From: JBAXGE01 sp044344145
Lineage (GTDB): Bacteria > Planctomycetota > Phycisphaerae > WQYP01
Direction of reading: 5' to 3'
NCBI GenBank assembly: GCA_044344145.1
Contig: JBIJDM010000189.1
Coordinates: 1 to 5,943, forward strand
Length of the DNA stretch: 5,943 bases
Numbering within the stretch: position 1 is the stretch's first letter; every line of letters starts with the position of its first letter. The position numbers and the translations under genes were made by a program. The notes beneath the pieces were generated by a model that worked only from the letters and a program-made list of their open reading frames with translations, did not search any database and had not been told where the DNA came from. Shown piece after piece: positions 1 through 4,878 of this stretch.

Positions 1-30
1 CCACATGATGCTGTGTTTATTCGTCTGCAT
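1..30 (-). CDS. Possible 5' end of an unidentified gene downstream of trpA (partial)
   Basis: An ATG on the minus strand opens a frame that stays open to the window edge, giving ten codons (MQTNKHSIMW). An AGGGA Shine-Dalgarno-like sequence at 39-43 sits 8 bases before the ATG. The gap from the trpA stop codon is only 21 bases, with no terminator hairpin, so co-transcription with trpA is plausible. Ten residues are too few to recognise a family, and a chance open stretch is possible. The call rests only on the ribosome site, the spacing and the shared strand. Confidence 0.3.
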   Translation of the reverse strand, partial: MQTNKHSIMW

Positions 31-51
31 TGCGCGATTCCCTAAATATCG

Positions 52-861
52 TCAGGGTGCAAGCCCCAGTGCCAACTCTGCCACGGCCGCCTGCATACGC
101 CTGCCACACTCGACCGGGCTGGTGTCCTGCCAGTCCGTTACTTTACGTACCAAGGCACTACCAACAACAGCGCCGTCCGCCACCTGAGTCACCTCGCGGA
201 CCTGAGCCGCTGTACTAATCCCAAAACCCACACAAATCGGGGCTGTGGTCAGACCGCGTAAAATCTGAACATTTGCCGCCACATCCGGGGGCAATGCTTG
301 ACGCTCGCCGGTAATACCTGCTACCGATAAATAATACACAAATCCAGTGCACAGGCCAGCAATTTCCGTCCGTCGGGCTGCCGGTGTACTGGGGGCCACC
401 AACAAGGTGACCGTCAGGTCCAACGCCGACAGAGTCTTTACCACCTCGGCAGCCTCCTCAACAGGTACATCGGGGAGGATCAAGCCATCTACGCCCGAAG
501 CCCGGCAAAGTTCACCAAAAGCCTGTACCCCCCGGCGGTACACCAGGGTATAACTGACCATGGCCAAGACCGGGATCGTCAAACCCGCCTGTCGGGCAGT
601 GGCCACCGCAGCCAGCGACTGGGCGATACTCACCTTTTGGGCCAGTACCTGCGTAAAGGCCGCCTGAATCACCGGGCCATCGGCGACAGGATCGGAAAAC
701 GGTATGCCCAGTTCCACCAGCCCCGCTCCGCCGCGCTGCGCCGCCAGCAGCAGTTCGACACTATGCGCCACCGAAGGATAACCCGCGACCAGAAATGGAC
801 ACAGGACCTTACGGGCAACTCCGTTGGCATCATGAAATGCTGATATAACTCGTTGACGCAT
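52..861 (-). CDS. trpA: Tryptophan synthase alpha subunit
   Basis: The cytoplasmic alpha subunit cleaves indole-3-glycerol phosphate to indole and glyceraldehyde 3-phosphate and passes indole to TrpB in the last steps of tryptophan synthesis. From the ATG at 861 the protein has 269 residues, the normal family length for a single TIM barrel. The signature ELGIPFSDPVADGPVIQ holds the catalytic pair Glu50 and Asp61, matching Glu49 and Asp60 of the Salmonella enzyme. Further family blocks are LILPDVPVEE (about 127-136), the loop-6 segment SVAGITGER (179-187) and the phosphate-binding segments VGFGIS (211-216) and GAVVGSALV (230-238). An in-frame GTG at 867 would add two residues. The ATG is preferred because an AGG lies 5 bases before it, within a repeated AGGTAGGTGG. 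trpB is not adjacent upstream, where many bacteria have it. The identity is secure; the exact start is slightly uncertain. Confidence 0.96.
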   Translation of the reverse strand: MRQRVISAFHDANGVARKVLCPFLVAGYPSVAHSVELLLAAQRGGAGLVELGIPFSDPVADGPVIQAAFTQVLAQKVSIAQSLAAVATARQAGLTIPVLAMVSYTLVYRRGVQAFGELCRASGVDGLILPDVPVEEAAEVVKTLSALDLTVTLLVAPSTPAARRTEIAGLCTGFVYYLSVAGITGERQALPPDVAANVQILRGLTTAPICVGFGISTAAQVREVTQVADGAVVGSALVRKVTDWQDTSPVECGRRMQAAVAELALGLAP

Positions 862-885
862 AGCCACCTACCTATAATTCTTTTA

Positions 886-918
886 AGTATACGCGACGAC
901 ATTGTCGCAGCCGCGAAC
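886..918 (-). promoter_or_regulatory. Candidate trpA promoter
   Basis: Read on the minus strand, TATACT (886-891) is a good -10 match about 25 bases before the trpA start. A TTCGCG (912-917) lies upstream, but the 20-base spacer is too long for a standard sigma-70 promoter. The -35 element is therefore weak or absent, and an activator may be needed. Between the two lies a small dyad, CGAC-ATT-GTCG. This is a prediction from sequence only. Confidence 0.35.
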
Positions 919-966
919 ATTTTAGCCTAATATTTAATAAATGGCGACTAGTACAGGACTTGCAGG

Positions 967-995
967 TTCGCTATTTGGTCGCTACAACATATACT
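967..995 (+). promoter_or_regulatory. Candidate promoter of the lipoprotein hydrolase gene
   Basis: TATACT at 990-995 is a good -10 element. TTCGCT at 967-972 is a weak -35 element (TT plus one other match) with an ideal 17-base spacer. Transcription would start near 1002, giving a leader of about 33 bases. The leader carries a run of eight T (1016-1023) just before the ribosome site, which could help bind ribosomal protein S1 or be prone to slippage. This is a prediction only. Confidence 0.4.
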
Positions 996-1035
996 TTACC
1001 GCACGAATGCTGGCCTTTTTTTTCAGGGGTTACGA

Positions 1036-1827
1036 ATGGTTTTGGGTAAGTTTTGGGTACTTGGTCTGGGTTTATCGGTGATGTTATTCACGCTGGTGGG
1101 GTGTGCCTCCGGCGATGGTATCATCAAACAAGCCAATGCCGGAGCCCCCGAGGGGACCGGCATGTCCAAGCGGATGATGCAACGTGGTGACCGTACCCGG
1201 ATGTATGGTCTGTTCATCCCCGTCAATTACTCCCCGGACAAAAAGTGGCCGGTCATTGTATTCCTGCACGGGGTGGGCGAGGGTGGTTCCAATGCTTCCG
1301 ATAATCTCACCGTAGGTCTGGGCCCGGTCATCGCCAAGTCACCCAAGACCTTCCCCTTTATCGCAGTCTTTCCTCAATCCGCATCCGGACGCTGGCCGGC
1401 CGATTCCGATCAGGCCGAGGATATCGTGACCATTCTTGATTCCGTCAGCAAGAGCTATAACGTGGATCAGGACCGGGTGATATTGACCGGGCTTTCCACT
1501 GGTGGCTTCGGCACCTGGACCATCGGGGCCAAATATCGCGACCGCTTTGCCGCACTGGTACCCATGTGCGCCTATTCCAGTCAGGAAGATATTCCCAAAC
1601 TGACCCAGATGCCCATCTGGGCGTTCCACAATAGCGCGGATCCGTTTGTGCTCTCGTCTTCCACCGAAGATATGGTTGCCGGGATCAATCGTCAGGGGGG
1701 ACGTGCCCGTATGACCATCTACTCGGCCATGGGGCATGATTGCTGGATTCGCGCTTACGGCGATCCCGAGTTATACCAGTGGATGCTGGCCCAGCGCCGG
1801 AATCTCAAGCCGATGGCCGTAAAGTAA
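1036..1827 (+). CDS. Lipoprotein alpha/beta hydrolase (predicted esterase/peptidase, dienelactone-hydrolase-like)
   Basis: The 263-residue product starts with a lipoprotein signal: a basic residue at Lys5, a hydrophobic stretch (7-21) and the lipobox LVGC with Cys23 as the predicted lipidation site. The mature protein should be membrane-anchored outside the cytoplasm. The rest is an alpha/beta hydrolase fold. It has an oxyanion segment FLHGVGEGG (76-84), the nucleophile elbow GLSTGG with Ser154, a probable acid Asp202 in HNSADPFV and His234 in MGHDCW. The arrangement resembles the predicted-peptidase/PHB-depolymerase-like esterases that are common as secreted lipoproteins in planctomycetes and related bacteria. 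The substrate cannot be told; a carboxylic ester such as an acylated polysaccharide is an inference. AGGGG at 1025-1029, six bases before the ATG, supports the start. The gene is monocistronic, bounded by a divergent trpA and a terminator. Confidence 0.88.
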   Translation: MVLGKFWVLGLGLSVMLFTLVGCASGDGIIKQANAGAPEGTGMSKRMMQRGDRTRMYGLFIPVNYSPDKKWPVIVFLHGVGEGGSNASDNLTVGLGPVIAKSPKTFPFIAVFPQSASGRWPADSDQAEDIVTILDSVSKSYNVDQDRVILTGLSTGGFGTWTIGAKYRDRFAALVPMCAYSSQEDIPKLTQMPIWAFHNSADPFVLSSSTEDMVAGINRQGGRARMTIYSAMGHDCWIRAYGDPELYQWMLAQRRNLKPMAVK

Positions 1828-1852
1828 CCCACCGACCAAGGTAATAATACGT

Positions 1853-1884
1853 GCGGCCCAGCCCCCCGGCTGGGCCGCTTTGTT
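1853..1884 (+). terminator. Rho-independent terminator of the lipoprotein hydrolase gene
   Basis: A perfect 11-bp GC-rich stem (1853-1863 paired with 1868-1878) with a CCCC loop is followed by TTTGTT. It begins 25 bases after the stop codon of the plus-strand gene. The minus-strand side of the stem has no T-run, so it mainly serves the plus strand. It also separates the two convergent genes, since the SGNH hydrolase ends at 1895. Confidence 0.87.
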
Positions 1885-1894
1885 ATGCACCGCG

Positions 1895-2515
1895 TCAGCG
1901 CGGGAAGGTAAAGGCCTGTTCCAGGACCGGCGCGATCACTTCGACAATCTTGCGATTACCCGCCGGATTGGGATGACAGGCATCCATGAAATCATCGGCG
2001 CCGAGTACGGGATACAGATCCACAAAAAGCCACTGCCGCGCCTGGGCTAAGGCCCGATAGGCTTGGGATAGCTGCGCCAGTATGGCCGGAGATTGGCGAT
2101 CAATCCGCCGCACGGGCAAGGGCGTGGGTAGAACATTTTTTTCGAGTATCACGGTGGGCGGTGCCACCAGCAGAAACTGCGCTGTCGGCGAAAACGTCAG
2201 CAGATGCGCGGCCAGTTTTTGCACCCCCGCAACCGCATCAGCAATCGAGGCCTCCGTCCCCCCTGCGGCCTCGAACTGATTGTTCGAGCCCAACAGCAGC
2301 AGAAAAAGATCCGCATCGTGGGGAATCTTGGCGAAGGCAATATCCTTGAAGCGGTCCCGGAAGAAACTCGTCGTGGTCCACCCCCCAAACGCGTTGGCCA
2401 CCACGGACACCTGCAGCCGCGCCCCCAACAAGGCCAAATAATTATCCGGCTCCTCATTGGTCAACGAGTCGGATACCGCGACAATTTTCTTGAGACTTAA
2501 CCGTGGTACTGGCAC
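1895..2515 (-). CDS. SGNH/GDSL-family hydrolase
   Basis: From a GTG start at 2515 this is a 206-residue, single-domain SGNH hydrolase, the fold of many esterases, lipases and carbohydrate deacetylases. Block I is IVAVSDSLT with nucleophile Ser17; the usual GDS is SDS here. Block II is ANAFGGWTT, with Gly45 as likely oxyanion residue. Block III is LLLLGSNNQ, with Asn78 in the GxN position, and Asn follows where Asp is usual. Block V is DACHPNPAGN, with Asp178 and His181 completing the triad. There is no signal peptide, so it probably acts in the cytoplasm. The GTG start is chosen because a perfect AAGGAG lies exactly six bases upstream and the fold begins eight residues later. A longer 233-residue reading from the ATG at 2596 overlaps the preceding gene's stop as TAATG but adds 27 residues of no recognisable character. 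It probably shares an mRNA with the nucleotidyltransferase, suggesting a glycan-related ester substrate, which is inference. Confidence 0.85.
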   Translation of the reverse strand: MPVPRLSLKKIVAVSDSLTNEEPDNYLALLGARLQVSVVANAFGGWTTTSFFRDRFKDIAFAKIPHDADLFLLLLGSNNQFEAAGGTEASIADAVAGVQKLAAHLLTFSPTAQFLLVAPPTVILEKNVLPTPLPVRRIDRQSPAILAQLSQAYRALAQARQWLFVDLYPVLGADDFMDACHPNPAGNRKIVEVIAPVLEQAFTFPR

Positions 2516-2521
2516 AAACGA

Positions 2522-2545
2522 CTCCTTGCTAGAGGTCAGCAAGGA
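2522..2545 (-). promoter_or_regulatory. Ribosome-binding site inside a hairpin, before the SGNH hydrolase start
   Basis: The minus-strand mRNA reads TCCTTGCT, a seven-base loop, then AGCAAGGA, a perfect 8-bp stem (2538-2545 with 2523-2530). The 3' arm contains five of the six bases of the AAGGAG Shine-Dalgarno site (2522-2527) used by the GTG at 2515. When folded, the stem would hide the ribosome site. Ribosomes entering at the TAATG junction at 2596 would melt it. No T-run follows, so it does not look like a terminator. Confidence 0.5.
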
Positions 2546-2595
2546 TACCATGTGCGCGGGGAGACGCAACCACCCAGGACCGCACCGGCGCGTCA

Positions 2596-3327
2596 TTAAT
2601 GCATCTTATTGGCGCCGCCCTCGACCACCAATTGCGTGGCGCGATACAGCGAATCATACGTACCCGCATCCGTCCACCAGCCGTTGAGCATTTCCCACGT
2701 CATGGTGCCCGCGCGGACGTAGGCATTGTTGACGTCGGTGATTTCCAGTTCGCCGCGCGCCGAGGGTTTCAGCGGGCGGATCAGGTCAAACACCGTGGCG
2801 TCATACATATATATACCCGTCACCGCCAGTTTGGTCTCCGGCTGAGCGGGCTTTTCGACGATCCGTATAATCCGTTCCTCCTGCACCGTGGCCACGCCAA
2901 AGCGATGTGGATCATGGACTTCCTTGAGCAGAATCCGCGCCCCCTTGGGTTGCTTGGCAAATGCCGCCACCGATGCGGCGATGTTGCGCTCGATAATATT
3001 GTCACCCAGCACCACGACAATCCGGTCGCCATTGGCGAAATCTTCCGCCAAGCCCAAAGCCTCGGCAATCCCGCCTTCACCGGCCTGATACGCAAACCGC
3101 AGTTTCCGCAGGCCCAGTTCGCTGCCATTGCCCAGCAGTCGTACAAACTCCCCGGCAAACTGACCGCCGGTGACAATCAGCACATCGTCAATACCCGCAT
3201 TAAGCAGACACTGCAGGGGGTAATAAATCATGGGTTTGTTGTAAACGGGCAGCAGATGCTTGTTGGTGATCTTGGTCAGGGGCAGCAGACGCGATCCCAA
3301 ACCGCCGGCGAGAATAACACCTTTCAT
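2596..3327 (-). CDS. Sugar-1-phosphate nucleotidyltransferase, RmlA-like (probable glucose-1-phosphate thymidylyltransferase)
   Basis: This cytoplasmic enzyme joins a nucleoside triphosphate and a sugar 1-phosphate into an NDP-sugar, releasing pyrophosphate, to supply surface-polysaccharide synthesis. The 243 residues show the family motifs in order: LAGGLGSRLLPLT (6-18), NKHLLPVYNKPMIYYPL with Lys23 (22-38), Gln81 and GGIAEAL (85-91) for base recognition, LGDN with the metal-binding Asp109, EKP (158-160) for the sugar phosphate, GELEITDVN (192-200) and WWTDAGTYDSL (217-227). These most resemble RmlA/RfbA. The protein is about 50 residues shorter than classical RmlA (about 290) and lacks its C-terminal regulatory region, as in the short family members. 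No rmlB, rmlC or rmlD is visible, so the dTTP/glucose-1-phosphate specificity is inferred. AAGGAGG at 3335-3341, seven bases before the ATG, is a near-perfect ribosome site. Its TAA overlaps an ATG of the next gene by one base. Confidence 0.92.
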   Translation of the reverse strand: MKGVILAGGLGSRLLPLTKITNKHLLPVYNKPMIYYPLQCLLNAGIDDVLIVTGGQFAGEFVRLLGNGSELGLRKLRFAYQAGEGGIAEALGLAEDFANGDRIVVVLGDNIIERNIAASVAAFAKQPKGARILLKEVHDPHRFGVATVQEERIIRIVEKPAQPETKLAVTGIYMYDATVFDLIRPLKPSARGELEITDVNNAYVRAGTMTWEMLNGWWTDAGTYDSLYRATQLVVEGGANKMH

Positions 3328-3373
3328 GATACTACCTCCTTAAAATGTTTGGCCTCGTGGATGTGATACGTCT

Positions 3374-3379
3374 ATCATA
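3374..3379 (-). promoter_or_regulatory. Candidate -10 element for the nucleotidyltransferase gene
   Basis: Read on the minus strand, TATGAT matches the TATAAT consensus at five of six positions and lies 46 bases before the start codon. A transcript from here would have a leader of about 40 bases including the strong AAGGAGG. No convincing -35 element is seen at 16-18 bases; TTCAGC lies 19 bases upstream. Confidence 0.3.
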
Positions 3380-3392
3380 ATCCGAACGTGCG

Positions 3393-3425
3393 TTGCGCGC
3401 TGAACAAAAATGTCGTTTTTATAAA
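3393..3425 (+). promoter_or_regulatory. Candidate mutM promoter region
   Basis: The plus strand carries TTGCGC (3393-3398) and TATAAA (3420-3425) after a run of T. The 21-base spacer is longer than normal. The true pair may instead be TTGCGC with TTTATA (3418-3423) at 19 bases, or a -10 element alone. Transcription would begin near 3432, shortly before the ribosome site. Confidence 0.28.
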
Positions 3426-3433
3426 CTTTCCAC

Positions 3434-3437
3434 GGAG
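3434..3437 (+). promoter_or_regulatory. Ribosome-binding site of mutM
   Basis: GGAG lies 10 bases before the ATG at 3448. It supports that ATG over an in-frame upstream ATG at 3388. The stronger argument is protein chemistry: the enzyme needs proline directly after the initiator methionine. Confidence 0.6.
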
Positions 3438-3447
3438 CCGCCGCCCC

Positions 3448-4272
3448 ATGCCCGAATTACCCGAAGTCGAACAGGTCCGGCGCAGTCTCGAACCCCATCT
3501 CTTGGGCCGCACGGTCAAACACGTGGCCGTATTTCATCCCAGCTATGCCCTAACCCCAACCACCACGCTGCAAAACCTGCTTAACCAACGCTTTATCTGC
3601 ACCCACCGCAAGGGGAAATACATGCGGTTGGAAACCCATAGCGGGCAACAGCTCATGATTCATCTCGGCATGACCGGCTGGGTGGACGTGTCCGCACCCG
3701 AACTGCCCCGGGAAGCCCACACGCATCTGGTTATAACGTTCGATAATCATCACGAGTTACGCTGTGTGGACCCGCGCCGCTTCGGCGGGGTCTGGTGGTT
3801 CGCCAGTGCTGCGGACGCCTGTGCCCATTCCAGCCTGGCGAAACTCGGACCCGACGCGTTGGAAATCATTCCGCAACAACTGTGGCAGGCGTGGCGGGGC
3901 ATCAAGGCCCCGGTCAAAGCCCGCTTGCTGGGCCAGACCGACATCGCCGGCGTGGGCAATATCTATGCGGATGAGGCGCTCTTCCGCGCAGGTATCCACC
4001 CCCGCCGGGCCGCTGGGATGATCCCGCTGGCGCAGGTTAAACTTTTGACCCGGCATCTGCGCACCATCATGCTGCGCTCGATCAAAATGGGGGGAACTAC
4101 GCTCCGCGATTACCGCGATGCGGACGGCCGGCAGGGCGAATTCACCCGCAAACTGCTCATCTACGGCCACAGTGGCCAGCCCTGTCCCACCTGCGGTAAG
4201 CCCTTGACCACTGCCATCATTGCCGCGCGGACCACGGTCTACTGTACCCACTGCCAACCCCTGCGCGGTTAA
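3448..4272 (+). CDS. mutM: Formamidopyrimidine-DNA glycosylase (Fpg)
   Basis: This base-excision repair enzyme removes 8-oxoguanine and ring-opened purines and cuts the abasic site by beta,delta-elimination. The 274-residue protein begins MPELPEVE, so methionine removal exposes the catalytic N-terminal proline next to the essential Glu3. Lys57 in RKGKY is the conserved phosphate-contacting lysine. HLGM (72-75) and DPRRFG (108-113) supply the residues that fill the gap left by the flipped base. GVGNIYADE (168-176) belongs to the helix-two-turn-helix. The C-terminal zinc finger is complete: Cys246, Cys249, Cys266 and Cys269 (CX2CX16CX2C), with the conserved Arg261. The retained zinc finger and Lys57 argue for Fpg rather than a plant-type or Nei-type relative. 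An in-frame ATG at 3388 would add 20 residues and bury the catalytic proline, so it is rejected. The next gene starts 39 bases downstream, with its own promoter candidate. Confidence 0.97.
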   Translation: MPELPEVEQVRRSLEPHLLGRTVKHVAVFHPSYALTPTTTLQNLLNQRFICTHRKGKYMRLETHSGQQLMIHLGMTGWVDVSAPELPREAHTHLVITFDNHHELRCVDPRRFGGVWWFASAADACAHSSLAKLGPDALEIIPQQLWQAWRGIKAPVKARLLGQTDIAGVGNIYADEALFRAGIHPRRAAGMIPLAQVKLLTRHLRTIMLRSIKMGGTTLRDYRDADGRQGEFTRKLLIYGHSGQPCPTCGKPLTTAIIAARTTVYCTHCQPLRG

Positions 4273-4297
4273 GACAGGAAAATCCGCACGCTCTGGT

Positions 4298-4303
4298 TAT
4301 AAT
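4298..4303 (+). promoter_or_regulatory. Consensus TATAAT -10 element, possible leaderless promoter
   Basis: A perfect TATAAT ends eight bases before the A of the DUF2752 ATG at 4312. That is the normal distance from a -10 element to a transcription start, so the mRNA could begin at or within two bases of the start codon. No Shine-Dalgarno sequence lies between them. A clear -35 element at 16-18 bases is not seen; TTAAGA at 4269-4274 is too far. Confidence 0.5.
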
Positions 4304-4311
4304 CACGCCCT

Positions 4312-4764
4312 ATGACGAACCCGCCCCCCAGCCGCTGGCATCGTTTTACGCATGCCACCAACGCATGGATGGTCCTGCTCCGGGGCGGGATCGTAGCCCT
4401 GATTTGCGCTGTGGGGTTTGGGCTGTTTTATTGGATTGACCCCAGCCAAACGACCTTAACCCCCCCGTGCATGTTCTATACCACCACCGGCTGGTATTGT
4501 CCCGGCTGTGGCGGGACCCGCTGGCTGCATGCCCTGCTCACCGGCCATTGGTACGCCGCGCTGCATCTGAATGCCTGGGCGCTGATCATGGGGCCGATCT
4601 GTGTGGCGTTCATCTGGCAACAAATACTTTGGCCCTTTATCACGGCCCGGCCCGCCCGGACCTATCTCTGGGCGGGGTGGTTTATGTTGCTCTGTTGTGT
4701 GACTTTGGTCCTTTTTGGAATTGTGCGTAACTTGCCTTGGTTTGGCATGTTACGACCGGAATAA
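4312..4764 (+). CDS. DUF2752 family membrane protein
   Basis: This 150-residue protein has the DUF2752 signature: a Cys53 in PPCMFY, then GWYCPGCGGTRWLHALLTGH with Cys63 and Cys66 in a CPGCGGTR core (63-70), followed by an LHLNAW segment (84-89). Three hydrophobic segments are visible, about 20-41, 86-108 and 117-138. The basic N-terminus suggests it stays inside the cell. The family has no established biochemical role; the paired cysteines could bind metal or be redox-active, which is speculation. Length is typical. No ribosome site precedes the ATG, but a perfect TATAAT is eight bases away, so leaderless translation is likely. It lies between mutM and an ABC exporter gene, 114 bases before the latter. 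A shared function with the exporter is possible but not shown. Confidence 0.88.
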   Translation: MTNPPPSRWHRFTHATNAWMVLLRGGIVALICAVGFGLFYWIDPSQTTLTPPCMFYTTTGWYCPGCGGTRWLHALLTGHWYAALHLNAWALIMGPICVAFIWQQILWPFITARPARTYLWAGWFMLLCCVTLVLFGIVRNLPWFGMLRPE

Positions 4765-4785
4765 GCCCAGAAACACCACCCCGAA

Positions 4786-4814
4786 TTGTGCCCACACAGA
4801 TTCTGGCGGATAAT
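4786..4814 (+). promoter_or_regulatory. Candidate promoter of the ABC transporter gene
   Basis: TTGTGC at 4786-4791 has the TTG core of a -35 element. GATAAT at 4809-4814 matches the -10 consensus at five of six positions. The spacer is an ideal 17 bases. Transcription would start near 4821, giving a leader of about 58 bases. This suggests the ABC gene is not wholly dependent on readthrough from the DUF2752 gene. Confidence 0.45.
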
Positions 4815-4850
4815 ACACCCCCAAGGTCACGAGCGGAGGTGTATGTTTTT
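4813..4850 (+). repeat. Inverted repeat with T-run, possible operator or attenuator
   Basis: ATACACC (4813-4819) and GGTGTAT (4838-4844) are perfect 7-base inverted arms around an 18-base spacer. Two more pairs (4821-4822 with 4835-4836) form inside after one mismatch. GTTTTT follows at 4845-4850. An outer pair, GGCGG (4805-4809) and CCGCC (4852-4856), flanks it. The repeat overlaps the -10 element and the predicted start of the ABC promoter, so a repressor site is one reading. A weak terminator or attenuator after the DUF2752 gene is the other. Confidence 0.4.
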
Positions 4851-4867
4851 GCCGCCGATGACCCATT

Positions 4868-4873
4868 GAGGAG
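4868..4873 (+). promoter_or_regulatory. Ribosome-binding site fixing the GTG start of the ABC gene
   Basis: GAGGAG lies five bases before the GTG at 4879. An in-frame TGA at 4867-4869 overlaps it, so no earlier start is possible. The next in-frame ATG is more than 50 codons downstream, inside the first membrane segment. Confidence 0.75.
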
Positions 4874-4878
4874 CCCGC

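Noticed and set aside
1016..1023. Run of eight T read as a terminator tail
   Set aside because: No stable stem precedes it, and it lies directly before the ribosome site of the lipoprotein gene, after a promoter candidate.
2523..2545. Hairpin before the SGNH hydrolase read as a terminator
   Set aside because: No T-run follows the stem, and its 3' arm is a perfect ribosome site at ideal spacing from a GTG.
2599..3366. Long plus-strand open frame of 255 codons opposite the nucleotidyltransferase
   Set aside because: It lies almost wholly antisense to a gene with full family motifs, has no ribosome site worth noting, and its translation resembles no family.
3388..3447. N-terminal extension of MutM from an upstream ATG
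   Set aside because: The enzyme's chemistry requires proline directly after the initiator methionine, so translation must begin at 3448.
3757..4257. Minus-strand open frame of 166 codons inside mutM
   Set aside because: mutM on the opposite strand has every catalytic and zinc-finger residue; the antisense frame is a by-product of codon bias.
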